Assembly: GCF_026262505.1 (NCBI RefSeq)
Contig: NC_067204.1
Location: 12,666,522 to 12,730,521, forward strand
Length of the DNA stretch: 64,000 bases
Reading direction: 5' to 3'
Source: Trichomonas vaginalis G3
Lineage: Eukaryota; Parabasalia; Trichomonadida; Trichomonadidae
Under the pieces are notes generated by a model that was given only the letters and a program-made list of their open reading frames with translations, was not told the origin of the DNA and ran no database searches. The position numbers were made by a program, and so were the translations under genes. Position 1 is the first letter of the stretch. The number at the start of each line of letters is the position of its first letter. Shown one piece after another: positions 10,305 to 19,283 of the stretch.

Positions 10305-10735
10305 ATGAGCTTGTCAAAATCAGAGCGAGAGTCTATTATATTAAATGACGCAAGAGGAATACAACATCCTTTCTATTACGTAAGTCAGAGTAAAGATGGT
10401 AAAATATACGTAAGAAAAAAAGGTTCCATTAGCGAATGCAGAAAAGCGACAACATTAAGGTGTATGGCAAGGGTGAAGTCCACGAAGCCCATATAAAACC
10501 TTCTGTTCAAACTGAAAAGTCAATAGAACAAGAAGAAAAGAAGCCAGATGTACTTTCAATAACGAACCAAGAGCTTATTGCAAAGTTCGTGAATTTCATT
10601 GAAAACAAACCGAGTCAAAGAACCCTGACCCACCAGTGAAAGAAGTTGAGACAAAAGAGAATGTACAGTTCATTGAAAATGTCAAGAAACAACTTCCACC
10701 ACGAATGCCAAGAAGAAGAGTGAGAATAATGAAGT
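10305..10735 (+). pseudogene. small Polinton C protein with GxxxPFYYVSQ motif
   Basis: The first 45 codons (SKSERESIILNDARGIQHPF then YYVSQSKDGKIYVRKKGS) resemble residues ~25-65 of the B protein at 61636-61932 and a stretch of the C protein at 12859-13095: a short helix, then a Y-V/I strand, a DG or NG turn and an RKK/SKKK strand. The rest is charged and proline-rich. Broken once or twice. Function unknown. Confidence 0.4.
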
Positions 10736-10743
10736 AAATAGAT

Positions 10744-10764
10744 ATTTTTATCTGAAGTAAATAC
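10744..10764 (+). promoter_or_regulatory. Polinton promoter-like motif
   Basis: TATTTTTATCTGAAGTAAA lies immediately upstream of the capsid-candidate ATG at 10765. The TTTTTATCT core at the same distance is seen before 9973, 10258, 2627 and the fibre genes. Promoter function is inferred. Confidence 0.5.
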
Positions 10765-12345
10765 ATGCAGAACGAACAGCTAAACGAATTTACTCCAGCA
10801 GAGCATATTCATCAGATTCGCTCATATTTCGATATCATAGACAATGCAGTTCAAATTGGTGACACTAATAGAAAATATTCTGACGCAAAGATTCCATCAC
10901 AACCTGGAACTGCTAAAGATAACACATGGGTAACATTCAATCTCTCACCTCCTGGTGAAAATATGTTGGACCTTTACAATACATTCATTACGTATAAAAT
11001 GGAAGGTCAATTTATTGTAGATAAAGAAATTGGTTCAGGTTCCAATAAAACAAACCACCAGGATTTTGGATTGGTTTCGATGACGCTTTCTATGCAGTTG
11101 CTGGATATCAAATCCTTGCAAATGGTCGTATCGTATATTCTCAAGACAACGCAAGAGAAGAAGCATATATAACTTCAAACTCACAAACTACCGAACAAAT
11201 AAAGAAAGTAGATGTTTTCTCAAAGACTCGACATGAAGATGTATGGAGTCATTCGGGAACATGCAGAACAGGACAAATTGTTAGTGGTCCAAATTACAGC
11301 AGGAAAATCATTTGATTTTAAGCTTCGTTTAAGAATTCCTGTTAGAAGATTCCTTCCATTAGAAGCTATTCGATTTATTCCAGCTTTTGCAGGAAACATT
11401 CAGCTTAAAGTAAAGTTCAGTAGCGACGCCTTACAATGCACATCTATATCTGTAAATGATATCATTGCTTTCAATCCAACTCTTAAAGTTGCATTTGCTT
11501 CAGATTCAAATCCACCGACAAATAAATTTGTTCCATGGAATGAACCATTCACTATGATAACGAAGGCAGTAGAATCTAGTGGAACAGTTACTATTACAAC
11601 TGTAACCCAGCAACTATTTCGAACAAAGATGGATTTTAATGAATGTTTCATTCATCCAAAGTCATTCTCTTTAGACCCTAACATTTATACAGAACTTGTA
11701 GAACATTATACAAACGAGGCTTTATGTTTTCCTGTTAAAGTTATGGATTGGATTCCTATGGACGGTTCATTCTCAAAGAATACAGATAGTTCAAGTGCAA
11801 CATTTACAGCAGCTTATATGCCTATTAATGTTAAAAGTATTTGGGCACTATTTAGAAAGAAAGACAACTATTATGTTAATTTTGAGAACCCTAAGTTTAA
11901 ATATCTTCAGCTTTCCATGGGAGCTTATGGAAATATGCCTGCAGAACCTGAAAAATCATATGGACCTGTATTTTATGAAATGGTTGCGAACGCCTGCAAT
12001 ACAAACAATGATATGATAGGATTTAATGAAGATGTTATGAGGTCATTGGTGGATGATGGTAGTGTGGAACATAAATGGATAGCTATGACAACACACATTT
12101 CTTATGTGGTTTTCCAACAGAAGTGGACTTTTGCTTCCAGCAAGGTCAAACATCTACTGCTCCAATAACATACAAATTGTCTGTTAAAGGACCTATTGAA
12201 CTAGCAACTGAAACGTACCAAAGCCACTTATTGGATTTATGAGGGATTGTTGCTTTGCCATTCAGGTGCGTGCTAATGGAATCCCAATAATAAGATTAGA
12301 TGACTATAACTTAGCTACGGACGATGGTGAGGAATAAAGGATGAA
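10765..12345 (+). pseudogene. candidate major capsid protein region, Polinton C
   Basis: The longest structural-type reading in C. The N-terminal part (10765-11172) reads FTPAEHIHQIRSYFDIIDNA and contains NTWVTFNLSPPGENMLDLYN; the main part (11212-12168) contains LRLRIPVRRFLPLEAIRFIP, a run of beta-strand-like segments and KYLQLSMGAYGNMP. Length, beta richness and place after the polymerase agree with a double-jelly-roll capsid, but this rests on character and context, not on a recognised signature. Broken in a couple of places; up to 12345 the sequence still looks coding. Confidence 0.45.
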
Positions 12346-12367
12346 CGTTTATTTTTAAAGCTTATAA

Positions 12368-12810
12368 ATGAGTTCTTCATCAAGCTCTCGTGAACCTTCA
12401 CCATCTATGAAACAAACTTTACCAAACGATTATGGAGCACCTATTGAATATTTCTTACGAGCTGCACAATGGCAAAGAGCAGTCTCACCAAGGTTAGGTG
12501 TTCCACCAGCTCCTGTCAAAAATAGCATTTGGTCAAGTCCTTATATAAGATATGGTCTCCACTAGGTTTGCTAGCTACAGCAGGAGCAGTTATGATGTTG
12601 AAAAGAAATAAAGCAAATGTTGTAAATAATACTGAAGTAGCTGAAGTTAAACAAACTCCAACACCTTCGCCAAAACCAACACCTTCAATGACTCCTGAAC
12701 CTATGGAAGTACAAACTCCTGTTCAAAAGTCAACTCCAAAACCGACTCCAACATTTAAACCAGAACCTACTCCTCAAATAAATCGTAAAACTCCTGCGTT
12801 TCCTTACTGA
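12368..12810 (+). pseudogene. proline-rich Polinton C protein(s)
   Basis: Starts with a serine run (MSSSSSSREPSPSMKQTLPN) and an EYFLRAAQWQRAV helix, and includes a hydrophobic segment (GLLATAGAVMML) followed by a long proline/threonine repeat region (TPTPSPKPTPSMTPEPMEVQ and similar). The arrangement is that of a membrane-anchored or virion protein with an extended spacer. Function unknown. Broken. Confidence 0.4.
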
Positions 12811-12858
12811 AAAAATAACGTTATTTTTATTTAATATTAAAATTTTTATTTGATTGAA

Positions 12859-13095
12859 ATGACAAATAAAGTCACTGAAGCAATGAAACAAAAGTTTTTG
12901 GTAGAATACATTAAATCAGGAACTATTCCAGAAGGTTTTTACATTCATACTATGAAGGATGGTAGAGTTCAGTTTAGAAAGATAAAGCAACCATTAGATA
13001 AAGAAGGAATTTTGAGAAAGATTAAACTTCATGAGGACAACATTGCTGAACTTAAGAAGAAGTTAGAAGAGTTGGAGAAAGGAAGAGAGTTATAA
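12859..13095 (+). CDS. 78-residue Polinton C protein, unknown
   Basis: MTNKVTEAMKQKFLVEYIKS, then GTIPEGFYIHTMKDGRVQFRK, then a C-terminal coiled coil (NIAELKKKLEELEKGREL). The central strand-turn-strand piece (FYIHTMKDGRVQFRKI) resembles pieces in the proteins at 10305 and 61636. The ATG at 12859 is the only one that suits. Whole. Confidence 0.5.
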   Translation: MTNKVTEAMKQKFLVEYIKSGTIPEGFYIHTMKDGRVQFRKIKQPLDKEGILRKIKLHEDNIAELKKKLEELEKGREL

Positions 13096-13124
13096 AGCAA
13101 TGAATTCAACAGGGTGAGAAAAGA

Positions 13125-13163
13125 GGTGAAAAAAGAGGTGAGATCTCACCTCTTCACCTAAAA
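13125..13163. terminator. hairpin between Polinton C genes
   Basis: GGTGA(N)GAGGTGAGATCTCACC-type inverted repeat: GAGGTGA/TCACCTC stem around a central AGATCT region at about 13134-13153, with outer GGTGA/TCACC partners. It sits just after the stop of the 78-residue gene. It may be a transcript 3' end structure; no poly-T run follows directly, so terminator is a guess. Confidence 0.3.
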
Positions 13164-13259
13164 TATATTTTTGTGCTATATTTTCATACGTGTGAGGGTG
13201 GTGATATCATTAATTTTTAAGTTTATTTTTTATTTTATTTTTATTTTATTTTTATATAA

Positions 13260-13580
13260 ATGACGAAAACTATTGAGATAACAAACTACAACAGTCATGA
13301 GTTCAAGAATTTGTTCTTCGTTCCTCGTGAAAATACATTCTATCAGATACGAGGGAGAAAGGGTAAAGTTAGTTTGAGCGTTTATGACTACAAGCATAAT
13401 GGAAAGTTTATACAAGCAATAGATACAAACGGTAAGCGTGTTTCATTAGCTTTGTCAAAACTTACTAACATTTATTTTGACAGTGATTTTGACCTATATG
13501 AAGAAGAAAGTGAGTCAGAAGATTATGAGCTGTTATGTGAAGCACAGCAATGGGAGGAGTTGCAATACTTTTGTAAGTGA
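13260..13580 (+). CDS. 106-residue acidic-tailed protein, Polinton C
   Basis: MTKTIEITNYNSHEFKNLFF start; the middle (FYQIRGRKGKVSLSVYDYKH then GKRVSLALSKLTNIYF) looks like a small beta fold; the tail is strongly acidic (YEEESESEDYELL). The ATG follows TTTATTTTTATATAA, an A/T promoter type also used in element D. No family recognised. Last gene before the right terminus of C. Confidence 0.5.
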   Translation: MTKTIEITNYNSHEFKNLFFVPRENTFYQIRGRKGKVSLSVYDYKHNGKFIQAIDTNGKRVSLALSKLTNIYFDSDFDLYEEESESEDYELLCEAQQWEELQYFCK

Positions 13581-13732
13581 GAACGTTTATTTTTTACATT
13601 AGTGAAGTTGTTTGTGAAAACGTTAGTGAAGTGGTTGGCGGCTTTGTAAATATTTAAGGTTAAGTTAGTGTTGTCGTTTGTGTTGTAAAATATACGTTAA
13701 CGGTTTTGTAAAGTGTCAAATTCACATATAAT

Positions 13733-13763
13733 GGGTAAGGAGGCGCGCAGTGCCGCCGTACCC
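13733..13763. repeat. nested terminal hairpin, right end of Polinton C
   Basis: GGGTAAGGAGGCGCGCAGTG then CCGCCGTACCC: an outer GGGTA/TACCC stem around an inner GGCG..CGCC hairpin. Layout and part of the sequence (GGC-C-CAGTGCC near the loop) match the terminal hairpins of A and B (GGCACGAAGTGCC on the same strand sense). It is the only GC-rich spot in the area and is taken as the element terminus. Confidence 0.5.
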
Positions 13764-13782
13764 TTGATATGTTTACTAACTA

Positions 13783-15078
13783 ACAGATATTAGACGCAAG
13801 GCTGAAAATCATCAGTATAAAAACAGTTCTGAAGTAATTGAGGATTTATCACGTGTAATCCGTTTCGTAGATTGTGGAAATAAATATTTCATTCAAAAGG
13901 ACTATAATATCCACGACAAAATGAATCAAATGTCATTCGTTCTTCAATCAAACATGAAAGAGTCACTTAAAATGATTAAATTATTTAATGAAGAAGGTAA
14001 AACAATAACAGCATGGGATGTACTACTAAATCAATTGTCTTCATTAACCGTTAAAGGTGTTTGCTTTAAATCTAATTCTCCAGATGTTTTCTCAACGTTT
14101 CAAGGTTATAAATACAACATTCTCGAAAAGCTTGATTACTCAAAAATTGAAATGTTTATGGATTTCATTAAAGAAGTCATTTGTGATAATAACGATGAAG
14201 TGTATAAATACCTTCTCGGCTGGATTGCATCAATGATTCAACATCCTGGAATCAAGAATGAAACAGCAATTATTTTGAAAGGACTTCAGGGAACAGGTAA
14301 AAACAGATTTACAGACATTATTTCTGAACTTCTCGCTGGTTATTCATGTAAAAACATTACTGAAATAAGTGAGCTAACGGGTAATTTCAATTCAGTAGTT
14401 GAGAATAAAATGTTTCTTGTACTTAATGAACTCAAGAATGTAGGTGAAGACAGACTCGCAAACTTCAACGCTTTGAAATCAATTATAACGGATAATGAGA
14501 TTAGAATTAATGAAAAGAATCAACCCAGAAGAACAGCTCAGAATGTTGCAAACTTCATTTTCGTAACTAATAACGTTTACCCTGTCAAAATTGAAGTTGG
14601 AGACAGAAGATATGTAGTTTTAAGAGTTAATGGTAAATTTAAGGGTCAATTTGATTATTTCAAGAATTTGATGAATTCATGCACTAAGGAATTTTATGAT
14701 AACCTTTTAACATATTTTATCAATTACGACCTTTCATCATTTAATGTACGAATCATACCGATGACTGAAGCCAAACAAGATTTAATTGAATTATCATCAA
14801 ATCCTTTAGATGTATGGATAAATACACATTATGATGAATTGTGTGTAGGTATGACATGTAAAAATGCTCTATTCTGCAAACCATCAGACATGAAAGACAA
14901 GAATTTTCAAATGAGTATTAAAGATAAATGTGATAAGAAACAGAGAAGAATAGATGGTAAACAAACATGGTGTTATGTTTTGAAAGAAGAAATGAAAGGA
15001 TTATATAAACAGGTTGAACCAAACGATAATGAGGATTCATTTACTGATGATGAAATACCTGTAAATGAAGCTTTATAA
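13783..15078 (+). CDS. superfamily 3 helicase (D5-like), partial
   Basis: An AAA+ SF3 helicase as used in replication by large DNA viruses, virophages and some Polinton relatives. Counting from the ATG at 13921: Walker A in ILKGLQGTGKNRF (~118-130), Walker B in MFLVLNELKN (~161-170), the motif C/sensor Asn in FIFVTNNVYP (~212), then GDRRYVVLRVNG. The frame is already open from about 13783, upstream of the ATG, so the N-terminal part (often a primase) is not in this copy. The C-terminal tail is acidic (EPNDNEDSFTDDEIP). Confidence 0.82.
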   Translation, partial: TDIRRKAENHQYKNSSEVIEDLSRVIRFVDCGNKYFIQKDYNIHDKMNQMSFVLQSNMKESLKMIKLFNEEGKTITAWDVLLNQLSSLTVKGVCFKSNSPDVFSTFQGYKYNILEKLDYSKIEMFMDFIKEVICDNNDEVYKYLLGWIASMIQHPGIKNETAIILKGLQGTGKNRFTDIISELLAGYSCKNITEISELTGNFNSVVENKMFLVLNELKNVGEDRLANFNALKSIITDNEIRINEKNQPRRTAQNVANFIFVTNNVYPVKIEVGDRRYVVLRVNGKFKGQFDYFKNLMNSCTKEFYDNLLTYFINYDLSSFNVRIIPMTEAKQDLIELSSNPLDVWINTHYDELCVGMTCKNALFCKPSDMKDKNFQMSIKDKCDKKQRRIDGKQTWCYVLKEEMKGLYKQVEPNDNEDSFTDDEIPVNEAL

Positions 15079-15102
15079 AGTATGATTGGAATTTATTTTT
15101 GC

Positions 15103-15856
15103 ATTAATCCCCACTATGTTGTCAAAATGTTATGTTGTCTCATTTTTTCAGAGAAGTTAAATAACCGAGTGACACATGGTGACGTAGTGACACCTTCAGT
15201 TCTTCAAAAATACTTCATAAGTGCCTTCCTCATTAATCCCCACTATGTTGTCAAAATGTCATGTTGTCTCATTTTTTCAGAGAAGTTAAATAACCGAGTG
15301 ACACATGGTGACGTAGTGACACCTTCAGTTCTTCAAAAATACTTCATAAGTGCCTTCCTCATTAATCCCCACTATGTTGTCAAAATGTTATGTTGTCTCA
15401 TTTTTTCAGAGAAGTTAAATAACCGAGTGACACATGGTGACGTAGTGACACCTTCAGTTCTTCAAAAATACTTCATAAGTGCCTTCCTCATTAATCCCCA
15501 CTATGTTGTCAAAATGTCATGTTGTCTCATTTTTTCAGAGAAGTTAAATAACCGAGTGACACATGGTGACGTAGTGACACCTTCAGTTCTTCAAAAATAC
15601 TTCATAAGTGCCTTCCTCATTAATCCCCACTATGTTGTCAAAATGTCATGTTGTCTCATTTTTTCAGAGAAGTTAAATAACCGAGTGACACATGGTGACG
15701 TAGTGACACCTTCAGTTCTTCAAAAATACTTCATAAGTGCCTTCCTCATTAATCCCCACTATGTTGTCAAAATGTCATGTTGTCTCATTTTTTCAGAGAA
15801 GTTAAATAACCGAGTGACACATGGTGACGTAGTGACACCTTCAGTTCTTCAAAAAT
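15103..15856. repeat. 129-bp tandem repeat, six copies
   Basis: Units start at 15103, 15232, 15361, 15490, 15619 and 15748 (the last is slightly short). Copies differ at only one evident site (ATGTTATG / ATGTCATG). The unit begins ATTAATCCCCACTATGTTGT and contains GTGACACATGGTGACGTAGT. 129 is a multiple of three and the array stays open in one plus-strand frame (15082-15858), with a repeated 43-residue unit containing NPHYVVKM and LNNRVTHGDVV. Either a repeat protein or a replication/packaging repeat. Confidence 0.9.
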
Positions 15857-15920
15857 AAATAATTATTGAATAACCTAAAATCATTAATGATAACATAACT
15901 GATAACAAAATTTTATATAA

Positions 15921-16031
15921 ATGGATACCCCACAAGCTCAAAATTTACCACGAATCATAACAAGGGAGGAAATGATAAAAATGATGCAAGAACAAATTAA
16001 AAACAACAAACCACGAAAACCGAGAAGATGA
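15921..16031 (+). CDS. 36-residue basic peptide, element D
   Basis: MDTPQAQNLPRIITREEMIK start and a basic end (KNNKPRKPRR). The ATG directly follows TTTTATATAA, the same leader type as the element D integrase. Below the usual size cut-off; kept because of the leader and clean placement between the repeat and the convergent minus-strand gene. Confidence 0.35.
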   Translation: MDTPQAQNLPRIITREEMIKMMQEQIKNNKPRKPRR

Positions 16032-16041
16032 GGAATAAAAA

Positions 16042-16239
16042 TTAAATTTGGATTGAGTTTAAAAATTCATCTTTATTAAATTCATCTCTTCCAATCAATT
16101 TATTTATTCTATTAAATTCTTTTATTTTTGCTTCACTCAGTTTAAGGATTGAACGGTAAGTTTTTAATTTTTCGATTATTTCTTTCCTCTCTTGATCGTT
16201 TTCAACCCCACCACATTGCGGCTTTTTTTGTAATAGCAT
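16042..16239 (-). CDS. 65-residue helical protein, element D
   Basis: MLLQKKPQCGGVENDQERKE then IIEKLKTYRSILKLSEAKIK: one long amphipathic helix, probably coiled coil. No family recognised. It lies downstream of the integrase side genes in the same orientation, 10 bases from the 36-residue frame. Confidence 0.35.
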   Translation of the reverse strand: MLLQKKPQCGGVENDQERKEIIEKLKTYRSILKLSEAKIKEFNRINKLIGRDEFNKDEFLNSIQI

Positions 16240-16335
16240 ATTTTTGATTTAATTCTGTTTAGTTTCTTTTTATATTCATCGTCCGGACTCTTGGTTGTTG
16301 CTCGTTGTCACTCATTTCTTACGAAATAAAAAAAA

Positions 16336-16587
16336 TTAAATAATATTTAAATATAATGGAGTAATAAAATAAATCGGAATTTCTATTAATTTATTGTTAA
16401 CCTCAACTAATGCATTGCCGTTAATATATCTAACAAATTCAGCTATTGTGTCAAATCTTCGTCTTCTTTTTGTCATTGATTTATCAGTTTTTCCATAATC
16501 GAGATGAATCAAAACTTTATTCCCTTGTTTAAAATTCATGAGCCCCGAATTAATTTGTTCACGTTTAACATCATTTAACCTTTCCAT
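16336..16587 (-). CDS. 83-residue SH3/chromo-like piece beside the integrase
   Basis: Reads KQGNKVLIHLDYGKT then KSMTKRRRRFDTIAEFVRYI and a beta-type end (ALVEVNNKLIEIPIYFIT). Such small basic beta folds commonly follow integrase cores in Polintons. It lies on the far side of the mariner from the integrase, in the same orientation, its start 16 bases from the mariner end, so both probably belong to one disturbed locus. Confidence 0.4.
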   Translation of the reverse strand: MERLNDVKREQINSGLMNFKQGNKVLIHLDYGKTDKSMTKRRRRFDTIAEFVRYINGNALVEVNNKLIEIPIYFITPLYLNII

Positions 16588-16602
16588 TTGTTTTCTAATA
16601 TA

Positions 16603-17900
16603 GGGTGTCCAAAGGTGCGTTTAGCACAGCGCTCTATATGAGACTATTAAAGGAGATATATGCTGATTATAAATATATAATAAAAAATATGAATATATGT
16701 ATATGATGAGTATGTTGTATTTTGGCGCCATGCCGGGATATAAAATGAATTTTGAGACAAGAGGCGGTTTCGCGGGAAATTTTGGCGGGATTTTTTTCAT
16801 TTTTTTAATGAATCATAAAGAAAACATCCTCGCTCTTGCAAAAAAATGCAAAGACTGTAAAAAAATCTACGAGACATTGGTAAAATGTTTCGGTATGGAT
16901 GCTCCTAGCTATTCCACTGTAACGTATCATTTAGGATGTATCACTTCATGAACAAAAAGGCGCCCATCATAAAAATTGACAAAAAATCGCCGGATCAAAG
17001 AAAAATCAAAGCAATTCTTCAAGCGCTAGATGAAGACCCAAGAGCATCACTCAGAAGGATAGAGGAGATGACAAAGATACCACGTACAACAGTCAGTTAT
17101 TATCTGCACAATTATTTGAACTACAAACTAGCGTATACACGTTGGGTTCCGCACAACCTTAATTCAGTTCAAAAAAAATCTAGAGTCCAATCTTCGAAAG
17201 AGCTCCTCTCTATATTGGGTGCGTATCAATCCAAGAAGTTTCGCTTTTTAGTAACAGGGACGAGTCTTGGTTTCAATATGCAACAGAAGCCAAAATCATG
17301 TGGATCCCGAAGGATGAAAATCCGCAAACATTCCCGAAGAAAAAAATTGACACACCAATGATGATGTTGTCGGTTTTTTGGGGCGTGAATGGCATCATCG
17401 CAATTGATATTCTTCAAAAACCTAATACGATGAATGCTCAGTATCTAATTGACAATGTTCTTACTCAAATTATCAATTCTGATGAGTTTGAGAAATCCAA
17501 ACAACAAAAACAAAAGTTTGCAATTCATTTTGATAATTCAAGAGTTCACAAAAGTCATAAGGTAATGAATTACTTGGTGGAAAACAATGTCAAAGTTGTT
17601 CCAAACCCAATTTATTCACCTGATATTGCACCCTCTGACTTTTATTTATTCGGCACGCTAAAAAAGAGAGCTGAAGGACGCGAATTCGCGAGTCCAGATG
17701 ATCTTGAAAATTTTGTAAGAGAGCAATTTGAGCAATTTTCTCATGATGATTTAAAGCGTGTCTTTCAAGCCTGGATCGATCGCTGCGAACGCGTGATTGA
17801 ATCCAATGGTGATTATATTTAAATAAACTTTATATATATGTAACTTGTTTATTTCTATTCGCAGTATTCAGGTTTGTGCTAAACACACCTTTGGACACCC
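16603..17900 (+). mobile_element. mariner transposon (Tvmar-like), 1298 bp
   Basis: The ends are inverted repeats of about 28 bp: left GGGTGTCCAAAGGTGCGTTT, right (reverse complement) GGGTGTCCAAAGGTGTGTTT, one mismatch in the first 26. TA flanks both ends (16601-16602, 17901-17902), the target duplication of Tc1/mariner. Length fits the ~1.3 kb mariner described in Trichomonas vaginalis. It is inserted at the 3' end of the element D integrase gene. Confidence 0.93.
16808..17822 (+). pseudogene. mariner transposase, frameshifted
   Basis: Starts MNHKENILALAKKCKDCKKI (helix-turn-helix 1), continues with a second HTH (RASLRRIEEMTKIPRTTVSY, near 17040) and ends in the DDE catalytic domain: DESWFQYATEAK (first Asp, near 17262), HFDNSRVHKSHK (second, near 17530) and YSPDIAPSDFYLFG (third, Asp, near 17615), the mariner D,D34D arrangement. 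The frame changes near 16940 and again just before DESW near 17258, so two frameshifts make it non-functional while the ends are well kept: a young but dead copy, mobilisable only in trans. Confidence 0.9.
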
Positions 17901-19160
17901 TATATATTCCCATTCTTTTGAAATATCATTTTTCATTTCCACCGGTTTCATGTTTATAGTTCTATGCCATGTATTATTGTAATAATATACTAACTGCTGT
18001 ATGATGGAGTCATGATTTCCATCCCAGTATATCTGACCGTTAACCCCTAACGCATCTCTAAGAGTTCTCATTACTGCATCAACTATTTTATTATGAAACG
18101 TATATGGAGAGGATGAAAAGTAAAAATTAATTTGTGGGAAATAATGAGCCATAGCTGCCTGAAATCCTTTATCACCATCACCCCTTATATTATCTACTCT
18201 TTCATGATCTAGTAAGTATTGTATAGCTCTTCTTGTTTCCTGTTCTGTTTTCCCTTTCACCGGAATGCAATATAAATATCTAGTGTTAATGTTAATGGCG
18301 AATAAATAAGTAACGTTTCCTTTTGAATATTCTAAATGATCGATTTCGTATGAATATGGATATGGTGCAAATGAAGGGCGACCAAATTTTTCCTTTAACG
18401 GTTGAATTTTTGGGTCAATTGGTTTATTTAATATCTTGAAATCCTTTTTAAAATCTTTTTGCTTCTTTAATGTTTGAAATGGATATAATAAAGTGAATGA
18501 TGAAGGATTAACTGAAGGAGGAGGAGGTACTACTGTTGGAGGTTTTGGTGTTGCAAGTGGTTTAATTTTATCTGCTTTGATTTTGGATGATGAAGTTTTG
18601 GAATTCATTCCTCCTTTCATTAATTCTGGATGTATTCTATTCATTTGTTTTAAATATGCTGTATATAAAGGTTTGATATACTTTCCCACTTCGAGTTTAT
18701 GTTGAAGGATGAATTCCAAAAGTTGATCTTCATTTAAAAGTCGGGCTGAATGTGGTTTAACTAATGAATCATAAATTAAAGCTTGTGCATCATTTATGGT
18801 CTGAATGACCCGGGCGTTTTGCACCTTTGTTTTTTGCGGCTCAGGATTATATAAATTATATAATTCATCAATATCTTCTTCTGTTAATACTTTATTTTTG
18901 AAATCTTTCAATTGTTTAAGTTGTGATTTAGTTTTTCCCTTTATATATTCATTATTTTTAATTTTGTCTTTAATTTTAGAAATTATTTTATCATGATATT
19001 TCAAAATTTCATTTTTATAATATGGATAATAATATTCCATATCATCACCCGTTATATTTTCATCATATTTTTGGAGATATGATTTTAATTCATAATAATT
19101 AAGAAAATTTTGATTAAATACTAAATCATCAATTAAATTTTTTAAATCTGCGTTATTCAT
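17868..19160 (-). CDS. Polinton integrase (rve core), element D
   Basis: A 430-codon frame. Residues 1-~130 are helical and charged; ~180-230 a low-complexity proline/serine linker; ~262-410 the retroviral-type integrase core with acidic positions in SYEIDHLEYSKGN, NIRGDGDKGFQAA and HNKIVDAVMRTLRDALG, then YYYNNTWHRTINMKPVEM, a typical Polinton post-core motif. The last dozen codons (GCPKVCLAQT) come from the inverted repeat of the mariner inserted here. ATG at 19158-19160 follows TTTATTTTTATATAA. It would splice element ends into host DNA. Confidence 0.85.
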   Translation of the reverse strand: MNNADLKNLIDDLVFNQNFLNYYELKSYLQKYDENITGDDMEYYYPYYKNEILKYHDKIISKIKDKIKNNEYIKGKTKSQLKQLKDFKNKVLTEEDIDELYNLYNPEPQKTKVQNARVIQTINDAQALIYDSLVKPHSARLLNEDQLLEFILQHKLEVGKYIKPLYTAYLKQMNRIHPELMKGGMNSKTSSSKIKADKIKPLATPKPPTVVPPPPSVNPSSFTLLYPFQTLKKQKDFKKDFKILNKPIDPKIQPLKEKFGRPSFAPYPYSYEIDHLEYSKGNVTYLFAININTRYLYCIPVKGKTEQETRRAIQYLLDHERVDNIRGDGDKGFQAAMAHYFPQINFYFSSSPYTFHNKIVDAVMRTLRDALGVNGQIYWDGNHDSIIQQLVYYYNNTWHRTINMKPVEMKNDISKEWEYIGCPKVCLAQT

Positions 19161-19183
19161 TTATATAAAAATAAAATAAATGT

Positions 19184-19255
19184 TTAAGGGTGCTCACCTC
19201 TTTGATCAAGAATCAAAACCATCATTAACAGTTCCTTTTGTCTCTTTTGTGGCAT
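19184..19255 (-). CDS. possible 23-residue peptide, element D
   Basis: MPQKRQKELLMMVLILDQRG and three more residues, placed alone between integrase and PolB in the same orientation, its ATG preceded by TTTTTAATAAA. Too short to be convincing on its own; noted because this 120-base gap otherwise holds nothing. Confidence 0.2.
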   Translation of the reverse strand: MPQKRQKELLMMVLILDQRGEHP

Positions 19256-19283
19256 TTTATTAAAAATAAAATTTCAAATTGTA

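Larger units (their letters stand above)
4430..13764 (+). mobile_element. Polinton/Maverick C, right part, decayed
   Basis: A run of Polinton genes: a PolB with long N-terminal extension, a minus-strand gene, small basic proteins, a candidate capsid gene and proline-rich and small charged proteins. The N-terminal extension is related to that of the PolB in element B, so C probably had the same layout but has lost its methylase-to-integrase side. The right end is placed at the nested hairpin near 13763. No left terminus is seen. It is broken in roughly ten places plus one large insertion (HAE-1, 5383-6228), so it is older than A and B. Confidence 0.75.

Noticed and set aside
15082-15858. A 258-codon protein from the 129-bp repeat as a firm gene
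   Set aside because: Perfect tandem DNA repeats of a multiple of three are open by chance once one unit is; no leader motif or independent domain, so listed as a repeat only.
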